A DNA stretch of 64,000 bases from Ampullaceana balthica (GCA_944989445.1 CALYLW010000018.1:3266430-3330429); one strand, 5' to 3'; positions 25,080 through 38,070 are shown, numbered from the stretch's first letter. Program-made: numbers and translations. Notes: a model not told the origin generated them from the sequence alone.

Positions 25080-25705
25080 ATCTTAAAGACATACCAAAAC
25101 ATCTTATAGACATACAACATCTTAAAGACATATCAAAACATCTTATAGACATACAACATCTTAAAGACATATCAAACCATCTTATAGACATACAACACCA
25201 TCTTATAGACATACAACATCTTAAAGACATACCAAACCATCTTATAGACATACAACATCTTAAAGACATACCAAAACATCTTATAGACATACAACATCTT
25301 AAAGACATATCAAAACATCTTATAGACATACAACATCTTAAAGACATATCAAAACATCTTATAGACATACAACATCTTAAAGACATATCAAAACATCTTA
25401 TAGACATACAACATCTTAAAGACATATCAAAACATCTTATAGACATACAACACCACCTTATAGACATACAACACCATCTTATAGACATACAACATCTTAA
25501 AGACATACCAAAACATCTTATAGACATACAACATCTTAAAGACATACCAAAACATCTTATAGACATACAACATCTTAAAGACATACCAAAACATCTTATA
25601 GACATACAACATCTTAAAGACATACCAAAACATCTTATAGACATACAACATCTTAAAGACATACCAAACCATCTTATAGACATACCAAACCATCTTATAG
25701 ACAAC
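25080..25705. repeat. 39-bp dimeric higher-order repeat (21+18)
   Basis: A regular dimer of CATCTTAAAGACATAYCAAA plus A (21 bp) and CATCTTATAGACATACAA (18 bp) repeats about 14 times, with a few plain 21-bp monomers inserted. It ends directly at the hAT insertion. Confidence 0.85.
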
Positions 25706-25715
25706 ATCTTATTGT

Positions 25716-27604
25716 CAGTGCTGTCCAACCAGCGGACCTGTCTCAAATGGCCCGCCATATCTTGGTAAAATTCTTCTTTTCCTTAAAAAAAAGCCCTTAG
25801 TGATTCAATATTTTTGATAATTTATTAGAAACTACCCGAGAAATGTGGCATTTTTAATAAGACGGGTTGGGGTGCCCCAAAATAGCTTTTTGGTTTGATA
25901 GATTTAGCTGGTTGTTAGCGAAGAAACAAAAATCGTATCGGGATGATGAAAAAGTTAAACTTTGTTTTCAAGAATGTGCTAATTCATTATTTTCTAAGTT
26001 TTAAAAAGAGGACGAAATAAAGAAACAAATATCTTATCTTCAGCTTTCTCACCAGACTGTGGCAAAGCGTGTTGAAAGTATGTCCGGGAATATATGGGAG
26101 CAGTTGCTTACGGATTTTAAAAAAAAGCTTCTGGTTTCAGTCTGGCAGTGGATGAATCATGTGATATCACGGACACTGTCCAACTTATAGTTTGGGTTAG
26201 TTTTGACAAAGGGCAGACATTTAAAGAAGAATTACTGACACTAATTCCATTAAAAAATACAACCCGTAGTGAGGATGTATATACAGCACTGATGAAATTT
26301 CTATTAAACAACAACATCGATTTGAGGAAGCTGATTTCTGTTACAACGGATGGTGCTCCAGCAATGATAGGAAGGAAAGTTGGACTCATTGGTTTGCTGA
26401 AGGCTGACAATGATTTTCCAGACATTCAATCTTATCATTGTATAATCCACCAGCAATCTCTTTCCTCAAAGTTGAAGGATGACAAATTGCAAAATGTTAT
26501 GGATGTTGTGGTGAAAAGTGTTAATTTTATTCGAGCTAATCCATTAAATCACAGGCAGTTTAAGACTTTGTTAGAAGTGTATGATAACAATTTTTGGGAT
26601 TTTATTCTTGGCTGAGCAAAGGAAAGGTTCTGTCACGTATTTGGAACCTAATTGACTAAGTAAAACTGATTCTCAGGTCTAAAAAGAAGGAAGATGTGTT
26701 AAATTATATAGAACTATCTAATTTTTTGGTAAAATTAGCATTTCTAACCGACATCACGATCACCTGAATAAATTAAATTTAAAATTGCAAAAACGTTTTC
26801 AAATGTTACCAACGCTAATGAGAGAAATCAGTATTTTTGAATCCAAGCTCGATTTTTTCATCACCCAACTAAATCAGTCAAATTTTACTCACTTCCCAGC
26901 TCTTGCCAAGGCTGCTCAACAACTTCCAGAGCTTGTCACAAATTAGCAATTCTATCTTTTATTAGAAAAGTTAAAGCTGGATTTTACAGATCGATTTAAA
27001 GATATTCGAAATCTTACACCTGTTTTGCTTTAAGAGAAAATCCTTTTACTAGTGATGTCTCTAATAGAGCCTCAATAATGATCATATTAGGAACAGACGA
27101 AGGTGCAGTGCAGCTTGAAATCATCGAGATTCAGCATAACACGCCGCTTCGTGATAAACATACGAATTCGTCGCCAACTGAATTCTGGATGACGTATGTT
27201 TCTGCAGAGGAAGTTCCGAAACTATCGAAAAGTTATAGAAAAATATTAACCATATTTGGGAGCACCTACGTCTGTGAAGCTGAATTCTCCATCATGAATA
27301 ATATAAAATCTAAAAAACGAAACGCTTTGTCTAATGAGCATTTAGAGAACTTAATAAGTACAGCAGTTACAGAATACTAACCCCAAATTAAGAAAATTGT
27401 AAGCACAGTTCAAAGTCAAATATCACATTAAAGATGTGTTACAGTTTTTATTCATGTTATTTTTCGTATTGACGAGGAGACAAATTTGCATAAGGTAGGA
27501 AGTATTTATCCATTTAATATTTTCTTAAGACGTTAATTGCTTGCGGTCCCCGGCCTCATAAGGAAAAAAATTAGCCGCTGGGTCAAAAAGGTTGAACAGC
27601 ACTG
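25716..27604 (+). mobile_element. hAT transposon inserted in the satellite
   Basis: The left end CAGTGCTGTCCAACC at 25716 and right end GGTTGAACAGCACTG ending at 27604 form ~15-bp terminal inverted repeats with one mismatch. The left flank ends CTTATTGT and the right flank begins TTATAGAT. Both resemble the satellite core, fitting a degraded 8-bp target duplication. Satellite DNA in the same orientation lies on both sides. The transposase inside is on the plus strand. Confidence 0.85.
25928..27380 (+). pseudogene. hAT transposase, multiply broken
   Basis: Blocks in order: an N-terminal segment with QLSHQTVAKRVESMSGNIWE (about 26040-26100), preceded by an in-frame stop. After a frameshift in a run of A near 26125 comes the catalytic first half, an open frame to 26615, with VDESCDITDTVQL, TTDGAPAMIGRKVG and HCIIHQQSL. 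A degenerate middle follows with several stops. The hATC dimerisation tail is at 27078-27380 (FWMTYVSAEEVPKLSK, STYVCEAEFSIMNNIKSK). These are the landmarks of hAT transposases related to ZBED/GTF2IRD2-type host proteins. The first catalytic Asp and the Asp of TTDGAP are present, but the gene cannot make a full protein. Confidence 0.85.
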
Positions 27605-30600
27605 TTATAGATATACAACACCGTCTTATAAACATACAACACCGTCTTAAAGACATACAACACCATCTTATAAACATACAAAAACATCTTATAAACATAC
27701 AACACCGTCTTATAGACATACAACACCGTCTTATAAACATACAACACCGTCTTATGGACATACAACACCATCTTATAGACATACAACACCATCTTATAGA
27801 CATACAACACCATTTTATAGACATACAACACCATCTTATAGACATACCAAACCATCTTATAAACATACAACACCATCTTATTGACATACAAAACCATCTT
27901 ATAGACATACAACACCATCTTATAGACATACAACACCGTCTTATAGACATACAACAACATCTTATAGACATACAACACCCTTTTATAGACATACAACACC
28001 ATCTTATAAACATACAACACCGTCTTATAGACATACAACACCTTCTTATAGACATACAACACCATCTTATAGACATACAACACCATCTTATAGACATACA
28101 ACACCGTCTTATAGACATACAACACATTCTTATAGACATACAACAACATCTCATAGACATACAACACCATTTTATAGACGTACAACACCATTTTATACAC
28201 ATACAACACCATCTTATAAACATACAACACCATTTTATAGACATACAACACCGTCTTATAGACATACAACACCATCTTATAAACATACAACACCGTCTTA
28301 TAGACATACAACACCTTCTTATAGACATACAACAACATCTCATAGACATACAACACCATTTAATAGACATACAACACCATTTTATAGACATACAACACCA
28401 TCTTATAAACATACAACACCGTCTAATAGTTATACAACACCTTCTTATAGACATACAACAACATCTCATAGACAAACAACACCATTTTATAGACATACAA
28501 CACCATCTTATAAACATACAACACTGTCTTATAGACATACAACACCATCTTATAGACATACAACACCGTCTTATAGACATACAACACCATCTTATAGACA
28601 TACAACAACATCTTATAGACATACAAAACCATCTTATTAACATACAACACCATCTTATAGACATACCACACCATCTTATAGACATACATCACCATCTTAT
28701 AGACATACAACACCATCTTATAGATATACAACACCGTTTTATAGACATACAACACCATCTTATAGATATACAACACCATTTTATAGACATACAACACCGT
28801 CTTATAGACATACAACACCGTCTTATAGACATAAAACACTGTCTTATAGACATACAACACCTTCTTATAGACATACATCACCATCTTATTGACATACAAC
28901 ACCATCTTATAGACATACATCACCATCTTATTGACATACAACACCATCTTATAGACATACAACACCATCTTATAGATATACAACACCATTTTATAGACAT
29001 ACCACACCGTCTTATAGACATAAAACACTGTCTTATAGACATACAACACCTTCTTATAGACATACAACACCATCTTATAGACATACAACACCGTCTTATA
29101 GACATACAACACCTTCTTATAGACATACAACAACATCTCATAGACATACAACACCATTTTATAGACATACAACACCATTTTATAGACATACAACACCATC
29201 TTATAAACATACAATACCGTCTTATAGACATACAACACCTTCTTATAGACATACAACACCATCTTATAGACATACAACACCTCTCTATAGACATACAACA
29301 CCATCTTATAGACATACAACACCATCTTATAGACATACAACACCATCTTATAGACATACAACACCGTCTTATAGACATACAACACCATCTTATAGACATA
29401 CAACACCATCTTATAGACATACAACACCATCTTATAGACATACAACACCATCTTATAGACATACAACACCATCTTATAGACATACAACACCATCTTATAG
29501 ACATACAACACCATCTTATAGACATACAACACCATCTTATAGACATACAACACCATCTTATAGACATACAACACCATCTTATAGACATACAACACCATCT
29601 TATAGACATACAACACCATCTTATAGACATACAACACCATCTTATAGACATACAACACCATCTTATAGACATACAACACCATCTTATAGACATACAACAC
29701 CATCTTATAGACATACAACACCATCTTATAGACATACAACACCATCTTATAGACATACAACACCATCTTATAGACATACAACACCATCTTATAGACATAC
29801 AACACCATCTTATAGACATACAACACCATCTTATAGACATACAACACCATCTTATAGACATACAACACCATCTTATAGACATACAACACCATCTTATAGA
29901 CATACAACACCATCTTATAGACATACAACACCATCTTATAGACATACAACACCATCTTATAGACATACAACACCATCTTATAGACATACAACACCATCTT
30001 ATAGACATACAACACCATCTTATAGACATACAACACCATCTTATAGACATACAACACCATCTTATAGACATACAACACCATCTTATAGACATACAACACC
30101 ATCTTATAGACATACAACACCATCTTATAGACATACAACACCATCTTATAGACATACAACACCATCTTATAGACATACAACACCATCTTATAGACATACA
30201 ACACCATCTTATAGACATACAACACCATCTTATAGACATACAACACCATCTTATAGACATACAACACCATCTTATAGACATACAACACCATCTTATAGAC
30301 ATACAACACCATCTTATAGACATACAACACCATCTTATAGACATACAACACCATCTTATAGACATACAACACCATCTTATAGACATACAACACCATCTTA
30401 TAGACATACAACACCATCTTATAGACATACAACACCATCTTATAGACATACAACACCATCTTATAGACATACAACACCATCTTATAGACATACAACACCA
30501 TCTTATAGACATACAACACCATCTTATAGACATACAACACCATCTTATAGACATACAACACCATCTTATAGACATACAACACCATCTTATAGACATACAA

Positions 30601-30865
30601 CACCATCTTATAGACATACAACACCATCTTATAGACATACAACACCATCTTATAGACATACAACACCATCTTATAGACATACAACACCATCTTATAAACA
30701 TACAACACCATCTTATAGACATACAACACCATCTTATAGACATACAACACCATCTTATAAACATACAACACCATCTTATAGACATACAACACCATCTTAT
30801 AAACATACAACACCATCTTATAGACATACAACACCATCTTATAAACATACAACACCATCTTATAA
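27605..30865. repeat. 21-bp satellite, second block (~155 monomers to the gap)
   Basis: Same monomer and orientation as 17011-25715. The first half (27605-29290) is diverse, with CATTTTATAGAC, CTTCTTATAGAC and CATCTCATAGAC monomers. From about 29290 to 30680 the monomers are almost identical. The array runs into the N gap, so its length is a minimum. Confidence 0.97.
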
Positions 30866-30965
30866 NNNNNNNNNNNNNNNNNNNNNNNNNNNNNNNNNNN
30901 NNNNNNNNNNNNNNNNNNNNNNNNNNNNNNNNNNNNNNNNNNNNNNNNNNNNNNNNNNNNNNNNN
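30866..30965. other. Assembly gap (100 N)
   Basis: Exactly 100 N, a conventional placeholder for a gap of unknown size. Satellite lies to its left and unique AT-rich DNA to its right. Confidence 0.98.
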
Positions 30966-32058
30966 CATGTTACAGATTTGTCAATGTATTTGATAATATG
31001 CCTTGTATACACTTGTTTTTTTATTCATGAACTGAGTATTTTTGTTCTTCTTTTTAGTGCCTGTTAATATTCTTTGATGTCATTGATACATATCGATTAT
31101 TATTCTACTTAAATTTATCTAAAATGTTATATATAATTTTTCATGTAAGTTAATTAGCATATATTTTTTTACAAATTCTTGCACACTTCACTATTGTTTG
31201 TTCAAAAAATAAAGACAGCTAAGAAAAAGCATGTTATTATTATTTAATTTTGATTAAATGGATCAAGCTTCTTAAAAACGAATGTGGTTTAAATTGTAAA
31301 ATTTGTATACACAAATAATTTATGTTTAATTTTTTAGGTAACAATTCTTTTTTAAAAAATGACATTTTTTTTCTAATGAAAGAGAATAATTAATTGTGTT
31401 TTGATTAGTAGCGTATTTCAAAATCGCATGACGTTTTTTGCTTATTGAGATATTTCTCTAATTTTCGTTTCCGTTCTTAAGATTAAATTGATATATCAGG
31501 TGAAATTCACCACGTGTAACTGTTATGTCTAACTGTTATGTATAATTGTTGTGTATAACTAATTTCAGTTTGGACTACCTTTTTGGATTGTAATCAATAT
31601 TCAAGTATTCATGAAGAATTAATAATTTGTAATCTGTATTCTTATTTTTAATGCCAACTTCCTTGAGCAATGTAAATTGTTTGTTTGTTTGTTGGATTGT
31701 TTGTTTGTTTGTTTTAACTATTTTTCTCCGGCACAACGCTCTCATCGTCGATTTTAAAATGACGTTTCTGTCGTATCAACGATGGGAGCGTTGATTCATT
31801 AAAATCATTTGGTTTCGTTTCCTTGGTGAATTAATGATTTTAAATGATTTTTTATGCAATATAGAATGATTTCCCTTGAATAAAAAGCGGAAATTCTTTG
31901 TTTTAACGTGTTTTCACCGCAATAGAAGCGTTGAATCACTTGTTTATATAATTGTTTTTACGTTTGTTTCCAAACATGGATATTCAACCCAGCTCATCTG
32001 GTAATAGATCTAATATAATTATAAATGCTACGATGATGAACAAGTAAGAGCTATTTTT
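30966..32058. other. AT-rich DNA, small inverted repeat
   Basis: No gene seen. AACGCTCTCATCGT (31735-31748) and ACGATGGGAGCGTT (31779-31792) form an inverted pair with one mismatch, possibly the core of a small MITE. A TTTG microsatellite lies at about 31680-31712. Confidence 0.5.
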
Positions 32059-32570
32059 AAATCCTTTATATTAACTCGTGGTGTCTGCGGCCGACCGACC
32101 GACCTTGCTTGCTTGCTTGCTTGCTTGCTTGTCGCCAAAACTTTTGATCGATTTTTAACCCACTTGCTCGCAAGATAGCGAGCTGAAATTTTGCAGGCAG
32201 TTTCGTACCGATGATAAAAACAATGTATCAAAATTTCAGATCGATCGCATGTACCGTAATTAAATTATTGATTTTTTAGATTATTTTTTTTAATCCTATG
32301 TATCATGCTATTTTTTGAGATAGAGCGTCGCGGTGCGTATTATATTGAACAACCTTTCTGTCGCGCAATAAGGTGCGTATTTTATTGACAGCTCTTTTTA
32401 TAAACATATTCCTGATCGGTGCGTATTATATTAAACATGTTTTACGACACAACTTCAATTTTGTATTTCTGGATGGTCTGGCGCTGCGTATTATAATGAA
32501 CATTCTTTTAGTTACTTCTCGTACATAAAGGATTTATAGTCAAAAACTTGGTTTTTTACGGGTTTTTCTT
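32059..32570 (+). mobile_element. Family A ~500-bp interspersed element, copy 1
   Basis: Starts AAATCCTTTATATTAACTCG and near its end has ACATAAAGGATTTATAGTC, so AAATCCTTTAT/ATAAAGGATTT is an 11-bp inverted pair. Inside are a variable (TTGC)n tract, GAGCTGAAATTTTGCAGGC, ATCAAAATTTCAGATCGATC and several GGTGCGTATTATATTGAAC-type segments. No coding capacity. It could be a MITE or a non-autonomous rolling-circle element (it begins A|TC). Confidence 0.75.
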
Positions 32571-34275
32571 ATTATTTATGATAGTGATTTTAAATTGCCG
32601 ATAAGTAATACGCCTTGTACTAGCATTAGTAGTCGTAGTAAAATTGACAATGAACCAATGAAGTTGAAAATGTTTCTGCTGATTAACTAGTCCCAGTCCA
32701 GTCTCAATTGCCTTGTACAACTGATAATATTTCTACTACAAATAATAATATAGATATTTTAGAGTCTAATTTGAATGCTGCTAAACTTGGCACTCAAATT
32801 AAGTGCGATTTCGGATAGTATTTAAAATAATTTGTAGTTTCAATGCTTAGTATATCTTCCAGTTCCAATGTAAACAGATCAATGTTTTGATAATTTTACT
32901 GAATGGATGACAATGGATAATGAGCTCTGATGTTTTATTTTTTTTTCATGTGAAGTTATTTTTATTTGCTGTAAATATGTATATAGTTAAGAAAAAACCC
33001 ATTTCCTTACATTTTGGATAAAAATATAAATTTCGTTGAATTTGAAAGAGGTTTTATACAAAACAAATTTTGCCTTTTAATTTTTATTTTTACTAAAACA
33101 AAATCATATCATTTTATCAAAATAAAATCATGAGTCTGTATTGTGTGAAACATTCTTTTCCCTTCAATTCAATACCATATAATTTTTAGTGGGTTTTTTT
33201 GTGTTGCTTGGAACGGATTAACAATTTTACATGTAAATCTTTGTTCGAGATACGAAAGATCCAAGATACGATAGCCACCCCTAAAAGGATTTATTTCGTA
33301 TCTCAAGGTAACAAATTGATGTTTAAAATGTTTTTTAATACGACTTGTAATAATTGTTTCTCTTGTTTGAATGAATAGAAATAATGCTCACATAATTACG
33401 TTATCTTTTCCACAGTAAAACTGTGAAGTGTTTAATGTCATGTTCTCAAATATCCATGGCTTTAAACGCATCTATAAATGTTAAAATTTAAACAAAGTCT
33501 ATAATATTAGGGAAAACTTAATATTCTAACCAAACATGCATAACATGGAATATTTAAAATAATTTTTTTTCTTGTTGCGCAATGTATTAGTGTAGAATAG
33601 GAACAAACATTTAAACAAAAAATTGAAACAATCAATTCACAAAATCCCTTTTAAAGAAATGTTATAATGCTAACGATTTGAATTAAATCTCTTATTACAA
33701 ATCTTATCATACTAGCAAAGTGAAGATAACTTTTGCAACTGAATATACCACCAACAGAAGGCCTCCACTGTCTGGGGTGTAAGTAACACATCAATAAAAA
33801 CTCTAAATTGATACTTTGCATTTACAAACTAAAATAAAATGATAACTGTGAAGGAATAGATTAATGCGCGGACAATTTTTTGTAATTATTATTCAACAAA
33901 AAATTTTTTAGGACGATTCTTTGACAAACATATTTAATTTAGAATTAGCAATGTCATTTTAACTCTATAAACAGCCCCTTATTATATATATTATTTTTAA
34001 ATGATGTTAAGATGGTGTTATGTTAAACCCGTATTCTTAAAAGTAAACAAAAAAGATTATTCCATTTTTATTAGCTACCGATTTGTAACTAAAATAGAAA
34101 AAAAAGTATGCATATTTTCATTTCCGAAACCAAGATGCATGAGAAAAAAATTAAATTGGTTTATTCAAAAATATATATATATATATAAATTACTACCAGA
34201 TATTACAAGAATGAGCAACTGTTGCATTGAGTTGTGACTTGCACCTTACATGAGAGCTGGCGTGTTTCCTTTTTT
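32571..34275. other. AT-rich DNA without recognised genes
   Basis: Only short AT-driven frames. A small inverted pair GAGATACGAAA (33248-33258) / TTTCGTATCTC (33294-33304) is the only structure noticed. Confidence 0.55.
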
Positions 34276-36478
34276 AAATCCTTTATATTAACTCGTGGTG
34301 TCTGCGGCGACCGACCGACCTTGCTTGCTTGCTTGTCGCCAAAACTTTTGATCGATTTTTAACCCACTTGCTCGCAAGATAGCGAGCTGAAATTTTGCAG
34401 GCAGTTTCGTACCGATGATAAAAACAATGTATCAAAATTTCAGATCGATCGCATGTACCGTAATTAAATTATTGATTTTTTAGATTATTTTATTTATTCC
34501 TATGTATCATGCTATTTTTTGAGATAGAGCGTCGCGGTGCGTATTATATTGAACAACCTTTCTGTCGCGCAATAAGGTGCGTATTTTATTGACAGCTCTT
34601 TTTATAAACATATTCCTGATCGGTGCGCATTATATTAAACACGTTTTACGACACAACTGCAATTTTGTATTTCTGGATGGTCTGGCGCTGCGTATTATAA
34701 TGAACATTCTTTTAGTTACTTCTCGTACATAAAGGATTTATAGTCAAAAACTTGGTTTTTTACGGGTTTTTCTTATTTAAATCCTTTATATTAACTCGTG
34801 GTGTCTGCGGCGGACCTTGCTTGCTTGCTTGCTTGTCGCCAAAACTTTTGATCGATTTTTAACCCACTTGCTCGCAAGATAGCGAGCTGAAATTTTGCAG
34901 GCAGTTTCGTACCGATGATAAAAACAATGTATCAAAATTTCAGATCGATCGCATGTACCGTAATTAAATTATTGATTTTTTAGATTATTTTATTTATTCC
35001 TATGTATCATGCTATTTTTTGAGATAGAGCGTCGCGGTGCGTATTATATTGAACAACCTTTCTGTCGCGCAATAAGGTGCGTATTTTACTGACAGCACTT
35101 TTTATAAACCTATTCCTGATCGGTGCGCATTATATTAAACACGTTTTACGACACAACTGCAATTTTGTATTTCTGGATGGTCTGGCGCTGCGTGTTATAA
35201 TGAACATTCTTTTAGTTACGTCTCATACGTAAAGGATTTATAGTCAAAAACTTGGTTTTTTACGGGTTGTTTTTCTTATTAAATCCTTTATATTAACTCG
35301 TGGTGTCTGCGGCGGACCGACCTTGCTTGCTTGCTTGTCGCCAAAACTTTTGATCGATTTTTAACCCACTTGCTCGCAAGATAGCGAGCTGAAATTTTGC
35401 AGGCAGTTTCGTACCGATGATAAAAACAATGTATCAAAATTTCAGATCGATCGCATGTACCGTAATTAAATTATTGATTTTTTAGATTATTTTATTTATT
35501 CCTATGTATCATGCTATTTTTTGAGATAGAGCGTCGCGGTGCGTATTATATTGAACAACCTTTCTGTCGCGCAATAAGGTGCGTATTTTATTGACAGCTC
35601 TTTTTATAAACATATTCCTGATCGGTGCGCATTATATTAAACATGTTTTACGACACAACTGCAATTTTGTATTTCTGGATGGTCTGGCGCTGCGTATTAT
35701 AATGAACATTCTTTTAGTTACTTCTCGTACATAAAGGATTTATAGTCAAAAACTTGGTTTTTTACGGGTTGTTTTTATTAAATCCTTCATATTAACTCGT
35801 GGTGTCTGCGGCCGACCTTGCTTGCTTGCTTGTCGCCAAAACATTTGATCGATTTTTTACCCACTTGCTCGCAAGATAGCGAGCTGAAATTTTGCAGGCA
35901 GTTTTGTACCGATGATAAAAACAATGTATCAAAATTTCAGATCGATCGCATGTACCGTAATTAAATTATTGATTTTTTAGATTATTAAATCCTTTATATT
36001 AACTCGTGGTGTCTGCGGCCGACCTTGCTTGCTTGCTTGTCGCCAAAACTTTTGATCGATTTTTTACCCACTTGCTCGCAAGATAGCGAGCTGAAATTTT
36101 GCAGGCAGTTTTGTACCGATGATAAAAACAATGTATCAAAATTTCAGATCGATCGTATGTACCGTAATTAAATTATTGATTTTTTAGATTATTTTATTTA
36201 TTCCTATGTATCATGCTATTTTTTTAGATAGAGCGTCGCGGTGCGTATTATATTGAACAACCTTTCTGTCGCGCAATAAGGGGCGTATTTTATTGACAGC
36301 TCTTTTTATAAACATTCCTGATCGGTGCGCATTATATTAAACACGTTTTACGACACAACTGCATTTTTGTATTTCTGGATGGTCTGGCGCTACGTATTAT
36401 AATGAACATTCTTTTAATTACTTCTCGTACATAAAGGATTTATAGTCAAAAACTTGGTTTTTTACGGGTTTTTCTTAT
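34276..36478 (+). mobile_element. Five family A copies in direct tandem
   Basis: Copies start at 34276, 34779, 35281, 35780 and 35987, each with AAATCCTTTATATTAACTCG or a one-base variant. They abut almost without spacer. The fourth is cut short (about 207 bp, ending after GATTTTTTAGATTATT); the others are about 490-505 bp. The (TTGC)n tract differs in length between copies. All are very similar to the isolated copy at 32059 and the inverted copy at 53763-54231. Confidence 0.85.
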
Positions 36479-37036
36479 TAAATCCCTTATATTAACTTCG
36501 CTGCCGTCTCTGTCGTCATCTCATCATCTCATCATCTCTGTCTTGGGCTGGGCGGGCGGAAAAAGAAAAGTCGAAAATGCCCCACTTGCAGTGATCCGAT
36601 CGAGCTGAAATTTGGCACACTGACCCGTCTCACCTAACAATGCATCGTATCAAAATTTCAGATCGATCGATCGTACCGTAATTAAATTAATGCATTTTTA
36701 GTTTATCTATATAAACTATATGTAGAGGTCATTATCGTTTACATTTTACGGGTCACTTGACTTCAGGCCAGCCACCGGTGTGAACACGTCTCGTGCTTAA
36801 ACCAGGTAAAGCGGCGTGCTTTTGTTTACATTTGGCGTTTCACGGTGAATTTTCCCCAGCGATCGGTGACAAGACCTTTCCCCTCTCCCACACCCACCCC
36901 CACCCCACCCTTTTTGGGTTAAAAGCAAAGGGGAGTAAAGACAGATTCAGTCTGTAGATGTTTGTAAATACTTTAAGTTCTGTCTCATATATAAGGGATT
37001 TATAGTCAAAAACTTTGTTTTTACGGGTTTGTTTTA
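36479..37036 (+). mobile_element. Family A-related element
   Basis: Begins AAATCCCTTATATTAACTTCG and ends near ATAAGGGATTTATAGTC, preserving the inverted ends with a C/G change. It shares the ATCAAAATTTCAGATCGATC core, but the middle is different and includes a (CATCT)n tract and a C-rich stretch. No coding region. Confidence 0.65.
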
Positions 37037-37040
37037 TACT

Positions 37041-37781
37041 ACGTTTTTATTAACTCGCTTTCGTTGGGCATTGTTTGTCCAAGATTTTTTCAAATCTGCC
37101 AACGTAAAATTGAACCACTTCTGATGGTCCTAGAGATCTGAAAATTTTTACCACAGATAGATCTTGGATGACAATGCATTGTATTAAAATTTCAGATCGA
37201 TCAAATGTACCGTTATTAAATTATTGAACTTTTGAGTTTATCTATAGTCTATATAAAAGCATCTGTACCGTCGGCTTTTGTTGACATCTGTGAGTTCGCC
37301 CCGTGACCACATCACAATGTTTTTAAAACGTTGGGCGGGCGCTTGTGAGGTGTTTGGTAAAATAAATAGATGTTTAAAAAATATTTTAAAAAACCAGGTT
37401 GTTATAAGTGGACTAAAAAGAATAAAATAAATAGAAGTAAAAAAAAGATTTTTAAAAACCACGTTTTTATAAGCGGACTAAAAAGAAGAAAATAATTTAA
37501 AACTGGTAAGTTCAAGTACTTTGATTTAATATGACTAAAAACATGGGGCGGGTGTTTAGTATAAAAATTAAAGATTTCTAATTTAGAAGGCAAAAGAGAG
37601 ATCTATAAGTGAGAGTATGAGTGAGCTGCATATGTTAAACCTCATAAGCGCCCGTCCCACGTTTTTAGTCATATTAAATCAAAGCACTTGAACTTACCAG
37701 TTTTAAATTATTTTCGTCTTTTTAGTCCGCTTGTAAAAACGTGGTTTTTAAAAATCATTATTTTACCTTTATTTATTTACC
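37041..37781 (+). mobile_element. Family B element with internal inverted repeat
   Basis: Starts ACGTTTTTATTAACTCGC and shares the AATTTCAGATCGATC core with family A. Segments at about 37440-37553 and 37647-37759 are inverted copies of each other (AAACCACGTTTTTATAAGCGG against CCGCTTGTAAAAACGTGG), making a ~110-bp stem with a ~95-bp loop. A closely related structure is at 47815-48560. Confidence 0.6.
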
Positions 37782-38070
37782 ACGTTTTTATTAACTCGCT
37801 TTCGTTGGGCATTGTTTGTTGGTTTGTCCAAGATTTTTTCAAATCTGCCAACGTAAAATTTAACCACTTCTGATGGTCCTAGAGATCTGACAATTTTACC
37901 ACAGATAGATCTTGGACGACAATGCATTTTATCAAATTTTCAGATCGATCGAATTGATCGTTATTAAATTATTGAACTTTTTAGTTTATCTATAGTCTAT
38001 ATATAAGAATCTGTACCGTGGTAAACGTGGTTTTTATAAATCTTTTTTTTTACTTCTTTTTATTAGCTTA
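37782..38070 (+). mobile_element. Family B element, short copy
   Basis: Restarts with ACGTTTTTATTAACTCGC directly after the previous copy. It keeps the GATCTTGGACGACAATGC and TTTCAGATCGATCGAA segments, then ends in an ACGTGGTTTTTATAAATC tail. No coding region. Confidence 0.6.

Larger units (their letters stand above)
17011..25715. repeat. 21-bp satellite, first block (~414 monomers)
   Basis: Head-to-tail 21-bp monomers with the core CATCTTATAGACATAC followed by AACAC, CACAC or ATCAC. All lie in one orientation. Variant zones are visible: mixed CGTC/CATC monomers at 17011-17500, CCACACC monomers at about 17500-18960, very homogeneous AACACC monomers at about 19600-21540, and monomers with CTTAAAGACATACC from about 21810. 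Four of six frames are free of stops by arithmetic, giving long spurious ORFs such as repeated VLYVYKM or CCMSIRW. No promoter, codon variation pattern or domain supports translation. Confidence 0.97.

Noticed and set aside
17011..30993. Very long open frames (hundreds to over 1100 codons) such as repeated LYVYKMV, CCMSIRW and HLIDIQH
   Set aside because: They are arithmetic consequences of a 21-bp monomer without stops in four frames, on both strands at once. No domain, promoter or codon-level constraint supports coding, and one runs through N bases.
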